Source: Rhizobacter sp. OV335
GTDB lineage: Bacteria > Pseudomonadota > Gammaproteobacteria > Burkholderiales > Burkholderiaceae_C
Direction of reading: 5' to 3'
NCBI RefSeq assembly: GCF_900142965.1
Contig: NZ_FRCQ01000018.1
Coordinates: 1-64,000, forward strand
DNA length: 64,000 nucleotides
The stretch's first letter is position 1; every line of letters starts with the position of its first letter. Shown here piece after piece: positions 25,665 through 35,281 of the stretch. The notes under the pieces were generated by a model. That model did not search any database, had not been told where the DNA came from, and worked only from the letters and a program-made list of their open reading frames with translations. The translations under genes and the position numbers were made by a program.

Positions 25665-26987
25665 TCAGAGCTCGCGCAACGCGGTCGTCACCGGCAGCCG
25701 CGCCGCGCGCACCGCCGGGAACAGCCCGCCGATGAAGCCGATCGCGAGCGCCCATTTGAGCCCCGTCCACAGCAGGTCGGGCGACACCCGCAGCGCAAAG
25801 CTCAGCTTGCCGACCGAGCCGGCGGCCATCGTCGACGCGCCGTAGCCGTCGAACACCCCCCACGCCAGCAGCCCGCCGAGCACGCCGCCGAGCAGCGCCA
25901 GCAGCATCGTCTCGAGCATCACCGCCACCACCACCGGCAGGCCCGAGAAGCCGATCGCGCGCAGCGTCGCGATCTCGCGCGCCCGCGCCGCCACCGCGGC
26001 GAACATCGTGTTCAGCGCGCCGAACATCGCGCCGATCGCCATGATCGAGCCGACCGTGATGCCGATGATGCGCAGCACCTTGGTCACGCCTTCGGATTGC
26101 TTGCTGAAGTAGTCAAGCGTGGTCGTCACGTCGACCTGCAGCTGCGGGTTCGATTCGAGCGCGGCCTTCAGCGTCTTGAAGGACTGCGGATCGGCCAGCC
26201 GCGCCGTCACCGAGGTGCGGCTGGCGGCGCGGCGATAGGTGTCGGCGACCACGTTGCCGTCGGCCCAGATCTCGGATTCGAGCGCGTCGCCGGTCGCGAA
26301 CACGCCGGCCACCGTCCAGGTCTGCGCGCCCAGCCGCACCGTGCCGCCCGGCACCAGCCCGGCGAACTGCCGTGCCGCGCCCTGCCCCACCACCAGCTCG
26401 CGCAGGCCCGGCCCGAAGGCCTTGCCGGCGATGATCTTCGCCTGCGGGCGCACCGCCCAGGCGCGCTCGCCGACGCCGCGCAGCTGCACGCTGCCCGTTT
26501 CATCGGGCGCGCCGCCCTTCACCGGCAGGTTGGCCGCCACCACCAGCTCTTCGGAGGCCAGCGGCTCGCCCTTGTCGTTGCGCGCGATGCCGTCGGCCTG
26601 CTGGATCAGCGCGATGCTGTCGCGCGTCAGCACCGACGACACCTCCGAGGCCGAGCCGCCGCGCATCACGATCACGCTGTCGGTGCCGCCGGTGCGACGC
26701 AGCGTCTCGGCATAGCCCTCGGCCATCGACAGCAGCGAGACCAGCACGCCGACCACGCCGGCGATGCCGACCACGATCACGCCCGAGGCGCCCAGCCGCT
26801 GCGTCAGCGTGCTGATGCCGACGTTGGCCACCGACAGCGTCTGCCGGCCGCGCCGCGTCAGCAGCAGCCAGCCGGCCAGCAGCACCGCCAGCGCCAGCGC
26901 GCCCGGCCACGGCAGCATCACCCAAGCCGCCAGCACGACGGCCAGCAGCACCAACAAGCCCACATTGATCAACCAGTTCACGCGCAT
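25665..26987 (-). CDS. ABC transporter permease (MacB/FtsX type), second
   Basis: This 440-residue FtsX-domain permease has two closely spaced N-terminal helices and then a third before a large periplasmic domain (about 100-300). Three C-terminal helices follow, with 'EIATLRAIGFSG', the conserved cytoplasmic segment contacting the ATPase. The ATG at 26987 is chosen because the longer frame overlaps the preceding gene. It is the last gene of a four-gene MacAB-like operon with seven nt to the other permease. Family members export peptides or lipids by mechanotransmission. Confidence 0.88.
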   Translation of the reverse strand: MRVNWLINVGLLVLLAVVLAAWVMLPWPGALALAVLLAGWLLLTRRGRQTLSVANVGISTLTQRLGASGVIVVGIAGVVGVLVSLLSMAEGYAETLRRTGGTDSVIVMRGGSASEVSSVLTRDSIALIQQADGIARNDKGEPLASEELVVAANLPVKGGAPDETGSVQLRGVGERAWAVRPQAKIIAGKAFGPGLRELVVGQGAARQFAGLVPGGTVRLGAQTWTVAGVFATGDALESEIWADGNVVADTYRRAASRTSVTARLADPQSFKTLKAALESNPQLQVDVTTTLDYFSKQSEGVTKVLRIIGITVGSIMAIGAMFGALNTMFAAVAARAREIATLRAIGFSGLPVVVAVMLETMLLALLGGVLGGLLAWGVFDGYGASTMAAGSVGKLSFALRVSPDLLWTGLKWALAIGFIGGLFPAVRAARLPVTTALREL

Positions 26988-26994
26988 CTCCCGT

Positions 26995-28161
26995 TCAGCG
27001 GCCCGCGAGGGCATCGACGATGTTCAGGCGCATCGCGTTCCAGGCCGGCAAGGCGCCCACCACGATGCCGATGCCGGCCATCAGCGCGAGGCCGAGCACC
27101 CAGCTGCTGGTACCGACCGACGGCAGGTTCAGCATGCCACCGCTGCCGGCACTGACCACCGGAATGATCACGGTCGCCAGGCCCAGCCCGATCAGCCCGC
27201 CCAGCACCAGCAGCAGCACCGATTCGGCCAGCACCATCGCGAGCACGCTGCGGCCCGAGAAGCCGATCGTCTTCAGCACCGCGATCTCGCTGGTGCGTTC
27301 GCGCACCGCCTGCATCATCGTGTTGCCCGACAGCAGCAGCAGCGTGAAGAACACCGCGCCCATGATCGAGCCGACGATCAGCCCGATGTCGGCCAGCTGC
27401 TTCATCCACGACGCGGTGGCCGCCTGCTCGGTCTGCGTGCGCGTCTCGTGGTCGGAGTTGGCCGACAGCGCATCGATCGCCTTCGCGACGCGGTCGGCCT
27501 GGTTCACGTCGGTCACGCGCGTCACGTACCAGCCGGCGTTGCCCTGGTTGTACGGCGTCGTCTCGTCGAAGTACTTCCAGTTCAGCAGGAACATCTGGTC
27601 GAAGAAGCCGCCGGTCTTCTTGTCGGTGGCATGCAGGATGCCGACGATGTCGAACTGCCAGTTCTTGCTGCCCGAGCGGTCGGGGAAGATGTTCGACTGC
27701 AACGGCACCCGGTCGCCCACCTTCCAGCCGAAGCGCTGCGCGAGCTTCTCGCCCACCAGCGCGCCGGTGCGGGTGCTGGCGAACGCCTTGCGCTCGGCCT
27801 CGGTCACCGCGACCTCGGGGAACAGGTCGAGGTAGTTCGGCGCCACCGCGAAGCTGAACACCTGGTTGTGCGGGTCTTGATACGCGCCGCCGAACCAGTT
27901 GGCATAGGCCACCGCCTTCACGCCGTCGACGCGCTCGATCTGCTGCGTGAGCGACAGCGGCAGCGTCTGGATGAACGACAGCTTCGAGCCGGTCTGCAGC
28001 CGCGCCGCGCCGTTGGCGCTCTGCCCGGCCTGCGAGAACGAGGTGCGCACGGCATCGAGCAGGCCGAACAGCAGGAAGGCCGCGATGATGGAGACCAGCG
28101 TCAGCACCGTGCGCGTCTTGCGCCGGAACAGCGAGGCCCAGACGAGGTGGAGGTACTTCAT
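26995..28161 (-). CDS. ABC transporter permease (MacB/FtsX type), first
   Basis: This 388-residue permease has one N-terminal helix (about 18-38), a periplasmic domain (about 45-265) and three C-terminal helices. The coupling segment 'SEIAVLKTIGFSGRSV' is clear. The start overlaps the ATPase stop as ATGA. It pairs with the second FtsX protein, so the exporter is probably a heterodimer rather than the MacB homodimer. Confidence 0.9.
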   Translation of the reverse strand: MKYLHLVWASLFRRKTRTVLTLVSIIAAFLLFGLLDAVRTSFSQAGQSANGAARLQTGSKLSFIQTLPLSLTQQIERVDGVKAVAYANWFGGAYQDPHNQVFSFAVAPNYLDLFPEVAVTEAERKAFASTRTGALVGEKLAQRFGWKVGDRVPLQSNIFPDRSGSKNWQFDIVGILHATDKKTGGFFDQMFLLNWKYFDETTPYNQGNAGWYVTRVTDVNQADRVAKAIDALSANSDHETRTQTEQAATASWMKQLADIGLIVGSIMGAVFFTLLLLSGNTMMQAVRERTSEIAVLKTIGFSGRSVLAMVLAESVLLLVLGGLIGLGLATVIIPVVSAGSGGMLNLPSVGTSSWVLGLALMAGIGIVVGALPAWNAMRLNIVDALAGR

Positions 28162-28850
28162 GCTGCCAGCTCGGCCTGCCCGACCAGGCTGCCCTTGTCG
28201 AGGTGGTGGGTGCGGTGGGCGTACTCGGCGGCCTTCGGGTCGTGGGTCACCATCACGATGGTCTTGCCGTGGTCGCGGTTCAGCACGCGCAGCAGGCCCA
28301 GCACGTCTTCGGCCGACTGGCGGTCGAGGTCACCGGTGGGTTCGTCGCAGACCAGCAGCATCGGGTCGGAGACGATGGCGCGCGCGATCGACACCCGCTG
28401 CTGCTGGCCGCCCGACAGCTCGGTCGGCTTGTGCGAGGCGCGGTCGGCCAGCCCCACCAGCTGCAGCGCGATGGCCGCGCGCTTCTTGCGCTCGGCGGAC
28501 GACAGCTTGGTCAGCAGCAGCGGCAACTCGACGTTGCGCTGCGCCGACAGCATCGGCATCAGGTTGTAGAACTGGAACACGAAGCCGACGCGCGACGCGC
28601 GCCACTTGGCCAGGGCTGCCGACTTCAGCTGGTCGATGCGCTGGCCGCCGACGCTGATGCTGCCGCCGGTGGGCACGTCGAGCCCGCCGATCAGGTTCAG
28701 CAGCGTGGTCTTGCCCGAGCCCGACGGGCCCATCAGCGCGACGAAATCGCCCTGGGCGACCTCGAGGTCGATGTGGTGCAGCACCTCGACCTTCTGGCGG
28801 CCACGCTCGTACACCTTGGACAGGTCGCGGATCTCGATCAGCTGGGCCAT
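28158..28850 (-). CDS. ABC transporter ATP-binding protein (LolD/MacB type)
   Basis: This 230-residue ATPase has Walker A 'GPSGSGKTT', signature 'LSGGQQQR', Walker B 'LLVCDEPTGDLD' and a switch histidine in 'VTHDP'. It belongs to the lipoprotein/macrolide exporter group. The start at 28850 has AGGAGAAACC directly upstream. It powers the two FtsX-type permeases of the same operon. Confidence 0.93.
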   Translation of the reverse strand: MAQLIEIRDLSKVYERGRQKVEVLHHIDLEVAQGDFVALMGPSGSGKTTLLNLIGGLDVPTGGSISVGGQRIDQLKSAALAKWRASRVGFVFQFYNLMPMLSAQRNVELPLLLTKLSSAERKKRAAIALQLVGLADRASHKPTELSGGQQQRVSIARAIVSDPMLLVCDEPTGDLDRQSAEDVLGLLRVLNRDHGKTIVMVTHDPKAAEYAHRTHHLDKGSLVGQAELAA

Positions 28851-28887
28851 GGTTTCTCCTGGGGGTTCCGTCTTGTTGAAATGCAGC

Positions 28888-30159
28888 TCACTCGGCGTCG
28901 TCGGCCCGCACGGCCGCACCGTCCTTCAGTGAATCCGGCGGCGACACGACGACGCGCTCGCCCGCCTTGACAGCGTCGGGCAACAGCTTCTGGCCGCCGA
29001 TGTCGCCCGCCGCCGGCTTCACGCTGCGCTGCTGCACGCGGCCGTCGGCGACGACGAACACCACCGTGCCGCCGTCGCGCTGCGCCAGCGCCTGCGGCGG
29101 CACCAGCACGCCCTTGGGCGCGGGCCGTGGCGCACCGTCAGCGCCGGCCGCGGGCTTCGCGCTGAGGAAGGACACGCGCACGCCCATGTCGGGCACCATG
29201 CGCGCGTCTTTCTGTTCGAAGCCGACGCGCACCTTGACGGTCGCCTTGCCGCGGTCGGCCGACGGCACGATCGCGATCACGTGCGCGGGCACGCGCCAGT
29301 CGGGGTAGGCGTCGAGCACGGCCTCGACCGGCATGCCCGGCTTGACCTGGCCGATGTAGGCCTCGCTGACGTCGACATCGACCTCCAGCGAACTCATGTC
29401 GACGATGGTGCCGACGCCGGTGCGAGTGAAGCCGCCGCCGGCCGACAGCGGCGAGACGATCTCGCCGACCTGGGCCGCCTTCACGGTGATGACGCCGGCG
29501 AACGGCGCGCGCACGGTGGTGTAGTCGAAGTTGACCTGCGCCTGCGCGACCTGCGCGCGCGCCGCATCGGATTCGCGCCGGCGCGCCTCGAGCATCGCCG
29601 TGGCACTGGCGAGCGCGGTGCGGGCCTGCTCGGCGCCCTGCTTCGTCGTCATGCCGCTGGCGGAGAGTTCGTCCTGGCGCCGCGCATCGGCCGCGGCCTG
29701 GGTCAGCTGCGCCTGGGCTTGTGCCACCTGGGCCTGCGTCGAGGCCAGGTTGGCCCGCGCGAGGTTCAGCGTCGCGCGCACCGCGCCGTTTTCGAGGCGC
29801 GCGAGCACCTGGCCCTTCTCGACACGGTCGCCCTCCTCGATCAGCACCTCGGTGAGCGTGCCGGTCAGCTGGGTGGAGACGGTGGCCTGGCGGCGCGCGG
29901 TGATGTAGCCGGTGGCCTGCAGGATCGCGCCGGCCCCGCCGCCGGCCCGTGGGGCGGTGGCGGCCGCGGTCTTGACGGCGAGCGGCCGGCCGCCGAGGAA
30001 CCACCAGGCGCCGCCGCCGAGCAAGGCGAGCACGACCACGGTCGCCAGAACCACCCAGACCCAGCGCGGCACGCCGCCACCTTCGTCGTCACGTTCGCGG
30101 TGGTCGATCCGCAGTTCGTTCAACAGATTCGCGTCGATGTCGCATCCCCTGGTCTGCAC
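28888..30159 (-). CDS. Periplasmic adaptor (MacA/HlyD type)
   Basis: This 423-residue adaptor has a short cytoplasmic N-terminus, one membrane helix (about 33-54), a biotinyl-lipoyl half motif near 85-115 ('EEGDRVEKGQVLARLE') and an alpha-helical hairpin (about 125-200). The second lipoyl half follows ('APFAGVITVKAAQVGEIVSP'), then beta-barrel and membrane-proximal domains. It links the ABC exporter encoded downstream to an outer-membrane channel not present in the window. The start is a GTG at 30159, with no better alternative seen. Confidence 0.88.
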   Translation of the reverse strand: MQTRGCDIDANLLNELRIDHRERDDEGGGVPRWVWVVLATVVVLALLGGGAWWFLGGRPLAVKTAAATAPRAGGGAGAILQATGYITARRQATVSTQLTGTLTEVLIEEGDRVEKGQVLARLENGAVRATLNLARANLASTQAQVAQAQAQLTQAAADARRQDELSASGMTTKQGAEQARTALASATAMLEARRRESDAARAQVAQAQVNFDYTTVRAPFAGVITVKAAQVGEIVSPLSAGGGFTRTGVGTIVDMSSLEVDVDVSEAYIGQVKPGMPVEAVLDAYPDWRVPAHVIAIVPSADRGKATVKVRVGFEQKDARMVPDMGVRVSFLSAKPAAGADGAPRPAPKGVLVPPQALAQRDGGTVVFVVADGRVQQRSVKPAAGDIGGQKLLPDAVKAGERVVVSPPDSLKDGAAVRADDAE

Positions 30160-30271
30160 GCAGCCGGCGATTATTGTCGAGACTGGCCCGCATCGGCCAT
30201 CCCAACATTGCGGATTCGCGTCGACACCCGATCGCTATCCTTCGCGTTCCACATCCAGGGAGGAAACAAGC

Positions 30272-30835
30272 ATGAAACCATCGATCCTGCTGCTGAGCGC
30301 AGCGCTGGCCTGGCCCTTCGCCGCCATGGCCGACCACGTCACCGTCAACTTCACCGCGCGCGTGCTCACCTCGAGCGGCACGCGGCCGCCGGTCGGTGCC
30401 ACCTTCACCGGGGCCTACGTGTTCGATTCGAACCCGGCCGCGTACACGCAATGGCCGGACCCGACGCTGCCGGGCTACCTCGGCTACGAGACCTTCGCAA
30501 GCACCTACGGGCTCACGATGCAGTGGCCCTCCGGCCCGATCGATTTCACGCAGGGTGGCGGCGTCACCGTGGAAGTGTTCGACAACGGCACGAGCTCGTA
30601 CCCGCTGCCGGTCGCGGGCGACGCGACGCTGTTCGGCGTGAAGCGCAGCAACGTGATCTACCGGCTGTCGCTGTTCGGGCCGGCCACCTCGTTCACCGGC
30701 AGCGCGCTGCCCACCGAGCCCTGGCTCTCAGGCCAGTGGACCAGCGGCACCTTCACGATCCGCGACCAGAACATCTTCAGCACGGTGCTGACGGCCGAGA
30801 TCATCGGCACCAGCGTCAGTTCGCTGCCGGACTGA
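30272..30835 (+). CDS. Secreted hypothetical protein
   Basis: This 187-residue protein has a signal peptide (about 1-20, ending 'AAMADH') and an all-beta mature part rich in Thr, Ser and Gly. There is no known motif or membrane anchor. GGAGG precedes the ATG. It is divergent from the ABC exporter operon, whose adaptor is 112 nt away, and convergent with the oxidase gene. I do not recognise the family, and no PEP-CTERM tail is present. Confidence 0.65.
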   Translation: MKPSILLLSAALAWPFAAMADHVTVNFTARVLTSSGTRPPVGATFTGAYVFDSNPAAYTQWPDPTLPGYLGYETFASTYGLTMQWPSGPIDFTQGGGVTVEVFDNGTSSYPLPVAGDATLFGVKRSNVIYRLSLFGPATSFTGSALPTEPWLSGQWTSGTFTIRDQNIFSTVLTAEIIGTSVSSLPD

Positions 30836-30857
30836 CGGAGGCCGCTGCCGGCAACGC

Positions 30858-32492
30858 TTACTGGTACGGCTGCAATTGCGACGCCGTCCAGCGCGCGTCG
30901 AGCACGATCGGCTGCTGCAGCCACTGCTGCAGCCACGCCGGCAGCTCGATCACCGGCCCGATGCCGCCGCCCGGCGGCATCAGCGGGCCGACCTCCTGCG
31001 CGAAGCGGAAGGCGTGCGTCGGGTCGTACTTCAGCTTCACCGCGTACAGCCCGGCCTGCGCATCGGCCCAGTAGGCCGGGCCATAAGCAGGCTGGTCCGG
31101 CCGCGGGTAGTTCTGGTAGATCTCGCCGTTCCACATCGGCGCCATCAGGTCCATCCAACCGAGCAGGAAATCCTGCGACGCCTGCTTGTGCGCCTCGTCG
31201 AACCAGAACACGTCGAGCACCGCGTTGAAGGCCGAGCTGCGGTGCACGAAGGCGTTGGCCTGCGGCGGCACCGCGTTGATCGCGCCGCCGTAGAACTCCA
31301 TGTAGAAGTAGGTCAGCTCGTTCGGTGCGGTGACGAAGTACTCCAGCAGCCCGCGCCACTCGGCAGGCGCGAGCGGGCGCGTCACGTAGCGCGAGGCCTT
31401 GTCCTCGCACGGCATCGGGCTGTCGGGCGCCAGGCACGGCATGCCGTAGGGCTGGTCCAGCAAGGCCTTGTTGAGGTTGTAGTAGGTGTCCATCGCGGTC
31501 CACTGCGTGATCGCACCCGGCAGGTCGCACAGCGGCTGAATCGCCGCCTGCCCGTCAGCCTGCGATCCGACATACAGCCCGCGCACCATCAGATAGGGCT
31601 GCTGCGGCTCCAGCGGCAACCCGCCCTGCGTGCCCGGCTGGTAGCACAGCGACACCTGGATGTTCAGTTCTTGCGGCAGCGCCGCCAGCATGTAGCCCGA
31701 CTGCAGTGCCATCAGCGCGCCGGTGGCGTTCGCGAAATCGCCCTCGCTCTGCAGCGGCCAGATCAGCGCCCAGCCGAACACGTCGCCGAGCGGGCGCAAC
31801 TGATAGCGCACCGACAGCAGCACGCCGAAGTTGCCGCCGGTGCCGCCGCGCATCGCCCACCACAGGTCGGTGTTGGCGACCGAACTCGCGGTGACGACGC
31901 GGCCGTTGGCCAGCATCACCCGCATGTCGATCACGTTGTCGCAGTTCATCCCGAAGGTGACCGACGTGAAGCCGTAGCCGCCGCCCTGCAGGTAGCCGCC
32001 GATGCAGACGTCCTGGCACTCGCCGCCCGGCACGTGCAGGCCGGCCTGGTCGAGCGCGAGGTCGAGCTTGCTGAACGGGCAGCCGGTGCCGACAGTGGCG
32101 GTCTGCGCCGCGGCGTCGATCGTGACCTCGTTCAGCGCGCTGACGTCGATCAGCACGCCGTAGCCGGCCGAGAAGCCGGCCGTGCAGTGGCCGCCGGAGC
32201 GCACGGTGAACGGCAGGATCACGTCCTGCGCGAGCTTCAGCGCGATCGCGACGTCGCTCTCGACGGCGCAGTAGACGATCGCCACTGGGTAGGCGTTGAA
32301 CACCGGGTTGAAGAGCTGGCGGTCGGCGTTGTAGTCGGGGTTGTCGGGCAGCACGATGTGCCCTTGCAGCGCGGCCTGCGCGGCCTTCAGCTGCGGCAGC
32401 GGGATCTGGTCGAAGGCGCTGGCCGCCAGCCCCTCCCAGTGTTGGAACAGCGCGCGGTCGCGCACGAGCTTGCGGTTGTGTTGAAGAGACAT
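30858..32492 (-). CDS. FAD-linked oxidoreductase, berberine-bridge-enzyme type
   Basis: This 544-residue flavoprotein has a PCMH-type FAD domain (about 60-250) and a C-terminal BBE tail ('AVKLKYDPTHAFRFAQEV'). His102 ('RSGGHCTAG') and Cys159 ('PGGECQDV') fall where BBE-like enzymes attach FAD by two covalent bonds. 'GGYLQGGGYGFTS' is the usual flavin loop. The start at 32492 lacks a signal peptide. Family members oxidise sugars, alkaloids or other alcohols with oxygen. No partner gene suggests the substrate. Confidence 0.88.
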   Translation of the reverse strand: MSLQHNRKLVRDRALFQHWEGLAASAFDQIPLPQLKAAQAALQGHIVLPDNPDYNADRQLFNPVFNAYPVAIVYCAVESDVAIALKLAQDVILPFTVRSGGHCTAGFSAGYGVLIDVSALNEVTIDAAAQTATVGTGCPFSKLDLALDQAGLHVPGGECQDVCIGGYLQGGGYGFTSVTFGMNCDNVIDMRVMLANGRVVTASSVANTDLWWAMRGGTGGNFGVLLSVRYQLRPLGDVFGWALIWPLQSEGDFANATGALMALQSGYMLAALPQELNIQVSLCYQPGTQGGLPLEPQQPYLMVRGLYVGSQADGQAAIQPLCDLPGAITQWTAMDTYYNLNKALLDQPYGMPCLAPDSPMPCEDKASRYVTRPLAPAEWRGLLEYFVTAPNELTYFYMEFYGGAINAVPPQANAFVHRSSAFNAVLDVFWFDEAHKQASQDFLLGWMDLMAPMWNGEIYQNYPRPDQPAYGPAYWADAQAGLYAVKLKYDPTHAFRFAQEVGPLMPPGGGIGPVIELPAWLQQWLQQPIVLDARWTASQLQPYQ

Positions 32493-32661
32493 GCAGCGGA
32501 GCTCCCTGTGAGGACGCGGCAGCGTAGGCGATGCCCTGCCCCTGCGCAAGGCGCGGTTTCGAGGAAGTTCGCACATTGAATACCGCGCCGTTTCCGCTAG
32601 CATCGGCGCTGGACTCCCCGCGGGGCACGACCCCCACCCGAATTCGCCACCGAACAAGCGC

Positions 32662-34281
32662 ATGGCAGCTGACGCGTCCACCCGACCCTTGACGTCTCCA
32701 GACGAAGCACTGGCCGCGGCCTACGCCGCGCTGGACGACGGCCATGTGCAGGCGGCGCGCAACATCGTGCAGGCGGTGCTGAAGAATGCGCAGGGCACCG
32801 ACCTGCATGTCGAAGCCCGTGCGCTGTCGTGCCTGGCGCATTGCGACCGCGTCACCTCCCGCCTGCGGCGCGCCGCCGAGACGAGTCGCCGTGCCGCCCA
32901 GCTCTTCGAGCGGCTGGGCGACGTGCACGGCGAGGCCAACGCGCTGACCACCCTGGCCCATGTCTGCATGCTGCTCGGCCGCAATGCCGAGGCCGTCGAG
33001 GCGGCGCTGCTGTGCGTGCGCCTGTGCGACAAGCTGCCGACGCAGGCGCAGTCCGTGCTCGCGCACAACTGCCTGGGCCTCGCCTGCTCGTGGAGCGGTG
33101 ACCACGACCGCGGCGACGCCTCCCTCGAACTCGCGATCCAGGCCGCGCGCCGCTGCGTGCCGCCGGTCAGCATCTACCAGCCGCGCCTGAACCAGGTGTG
33201 GATCGAGGCCTCGCGCCTGCTCGACGAGCGCTACCAGACCGGCCGCATCGCCAGCCTCGCGCGCATGGACAGCCTGATGCGCGAGTGCCGCGAGCTCGAA
33301 CTTGCCGGCAACGGCCTGGCGGTGCTGCCGGGGCTGCAGACGATGGCGAAGACGATCTCGCTCGCGTCGTCCGGCGTGCTGGCGGCCTGGCAAGGCGACC
33401 TGGCCGGCGCCCGGCTCGCGGTCGAGGCCGCCGCCCGTTCGCTGACCGGCACGATGACCTGGCTCGACTCGTTCGTGCGCTGGTGCATCGCCGAGCTGGC
33501 GATGGCGCAACACGACTGGGAGACGGCCGAGCGCGAGCTGATCGAGATGCGCGAGATGGCGCTGGCCGTCGAGCACGAGCAGCTGGCGTGCCGGGCCCAC
33601 CTGGTGCTCGCGCAGGTCTTCGAGCGGCAGGGCAAGCATGTGCTGGCACAGCGCGAGCACCGGGCGCTGCGCCGCCGCGAGCAGCGGGTGGTGGCCGAGG
33701 GCATGAGCAGCCGCGAATCGATGGTGGCGTGGCAGCTCGGCGCGCGCCAGAGCGAGCGCCACCTGCAGCAGGCGCTGGTGGTGTCGAAGCAGTTCGAACG
33801 CTGGTCGCTGGAAGACGCGCTGACCGGCCTCGCGAACCGGCGGCATCTCGAGCAGCAACTGGCCGCGCGGCTGCAGGCGCTGCAGTCCGAGCAACGCCCG
33901 CTCACCGTCGCGATGGTCGACGTCGACAAGTTCAAGTCGGTCAACGACCGCTTCACGCACAGCATCGGCGACCGCGTGCTGAAGACGGTGGCCGCACTGA
34001 TGGCCTCGCAGGTGCGCGACGGCGACCTGCCGGCACGCTGGGCCGGCGACGAATTCGTGATCCTGTTCCCCGACACCACCGAGGACGAAGCGCAGCCGGT
34101 GTGCGAGCGCATCCGCGCGGCGGTCTCGGGCTTCGACTGGGAGTCGATCGCGCCTGGCCTGCGGCTGTCGGTCAGCATCGGGCTCGGTGAGGCCCGCGAA
34201 GGCGATACGATCGAGTCGGCGCTGCACCGCAGCGATGCATCGATGTACAGCGTGAAGCCGACCGAGTCGACGCACGCCTGA
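32662..34281 (+). CDS. TPR-repeat diguanylate cyclase (GGDEF)
   Basis: This 539-residue cytoplasmic protein has helical TPR-like repeats (about 10-340), a short coiled coil, and a GGDEF domain (about 375-535). The active-site loop is AGDEF (461-465), with an I-site RDGD (452-455) exactly five residues upstream, so product inhibition by c-di-GMP is likely. AGDEF variants are usually active. No membrane helix is present; the TPR part probably senses a partner protein. A good terminator follows the stop. Confidence 0.93.
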   Translation: MAADASTRPLTSPDEALAAAYAALDDGHVQAARNIVQAVLKNAQGTDLHVEARALSCLAHCDRVTSRLRRAAETSRRAAQLFERLGDVHGEANALTTLAHVCMLLGRNAEAVEAALLCVRLCDKLPTQAQSVLAHNCLGLACSWSGDHDRGDASLELAIQAARRCVPPVSIYQPRLNQVWIEASRLLDERYQTGRIASLARMDSLMRECRELELAGNGLAVLPGLQTMAKTISLASSGVLAAWQGDLAGARLAVEAAARSLTGTMTWLDSFVRWCIAELAMAQHDWETAERELIEMREMALAVEHEQLACRAHLVLAQVFERQGKHVLAQREHRALRRREQRVVAEGMSSRESMVAWQLGARQSERHLQQALVVSKQFERWSLEDALTGLANRRHLEQQLAARLQALQSEQRPLTVAMVDVDKFKSVNDRFTHSIGDRVLKTVAALMASQVRDGDLPARWAGDEFVILFPDTTEDEAQPVCERIRAAVSGFDWESIAPGLRLSVSIGLGEAREGDTIESALHRSDASMYSVKPTESTHA

Positions 34282-34286
34282 GCCGA

Positions 34287-34310
34287 CGGGGCCCCTGATG
34301 GCCCCGTTTT
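34287..34310 (+). terminator. Rho-independent terminator after the GGDEF gene
   Basis: CGGGGCC (34287-34293) pairs with GGCCCCG (34300-34306) around a six-base loop and is followed by TTTT (34307-34310). It lies immediately after the cyclase stop. Confidence 0.85.
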
Positions 34311-34333
34311 CCTGACCCACTTTTCCCACCCCC

Positions 34334-35260
34334 ATGACACGACGTCCTTTCCTCGCCAGCGCGCTGGCCGTTCTGCTGATCAGCCTGTCCGCCTGCGGTG
34401 GCGGTGGCGACGAAGCCGGCAATTCGTCCGGCAACGACGGCACCAAGGTGCTGTTCGTGCCCGACAAGGCGCATGCCGTCGTCGGCGCGCTGTCGACGCT
34501 GTCGCCGGCCGTGGGCAGCGTCAAGATCGACACCTTCGCGTTCGGCGCGTTCTCGGGCGACAACCTGCAGTACGACCCGGTGCGCGACGAGCTGTACGGC
34601 GCAACGCTCGCGGCCGCGCAGGTCAGCATCTCGGTCTACGGGTCGGCGAGCCGCGGCTCGGCCGGCGCCGCGCTGGTGCGTTCGTTCAAGCTGCCGGCCG
34701 ACGTCGTCCGCGCGAACTGGCTGACGCTCGACCGCGCCACCGGCACGCTGTACATCTCGACGAACCGCCAGGCCGACAACACGCTGCTGGTCTACAAGAA
34801 CGCGGCCACCTTGACCGGCACGCCGACGCCGGATCGAAACCAGGCGTTCAATGGGCTCCTGCAGCCGACCTTCGACTTCACGCGCGGCATCATCTACGCT
34901 GGCCAGTCCCGGCTCGCCCTCGCGACCGGCCAGCAGATCGCCACGCTGCCGGCACTGCCGGTCGGCGGCACCTCGATCGCGATCGATTCGCAGCGCGACG
35001 TGCTCTACCTCGCCAACTCGACCGACAACACGCTGCGCGTCATCACGCAGGCGAGCACCGCCAATGCCGCGATCGTTGCGACGCTGCCGGTGCCCAACAT
35101 CCAGTACGTGACGGTGGACCCGGCGAACAACCGCCTGTACGTGAGCGTCCTCGCGACCGCGTTCGTGTTCGAGAACGCCAGCACGATCAGCGGCAATGCC
35201 GCGACGGCCTCCACGATCACGTCGGCGGGCTCGACGCTGGGCGGCGTGGCATTCCGCTGA
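34334..35260 (+). CDS. Predicted lipoprotein with beta-propeller-like repeats
   Basis: This 308-residue protein has a lipoprotein signal ending 'LISLSAC', then a Gly-rich linker. Repeating units such as 'LQYDPVRDELYGATL', 'LTLDRATGTLYIST' and 'VTVDPANNRLYVSV' have the spacing of NHL/YVTN beta-propeller blades, about 45-50 residues apart. It probably binds a partner or polymer at the cell surface. No catalytic motif is seen. The upstream terminator separates it from the cyclase gene. Confidence 0.75.
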   Translation: MTRRPFLASALAVLLISLSACGGGGDEAGNSSGNDGTKVLFVPDKAHAVVGALSTLSPAVGSVKIDTFAFGAFSGDNLQYDPVRDELYGATLAAAQVSISVYGSASRGSAGAALVRSFKLPADVVRANWLTLDRATGTLYISTNRQADNTLLVYKNAATLTGTPTPDRNQAFNGLLQPTFDFTRGIIYAGQSRLALATGQQIATLPALPVGGTSIAIDSQRDVLYLANSTDNTLRVITQASTANAAIVATLPVPNIQYVTVDPANNRLYVSVLATAFVFENASTISGNAATASTITSAGSTLGGVAFR

Positions 35261-35266
35261 ACGAAG

Positions 35267-35281
35267 GCCGGCGGCGCCGGC
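35267..35281. terminator. GC hairpin between convergent genes
   Basis: GCCGGC-GGC-GCCGGC lies between the stop codons of the lipoprotein and the CPBP protease. It has no T-run and may serve as a weak bidirectional terminator. Confidence 0.4.

Noticed and set aside
32641-34281. Loss of activity of the cyclase because the motif is AGDEF rather than GGDEF
   Set aside because: Ala at the first place is tolerated in many active diguanylate cyclases, and the I-site and surrounding residues are intact.
31555-34629. Open frame of over 1,000 codons on the minus strand across the oxidase and GGDEF genes
   Set aside because: It lies antisense to, or out of frame with, two genes having clear family motifs. 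It is rich in Arg/Ala/Gly repeats typical of GC-rich shadow frames and has no recognisable domain.
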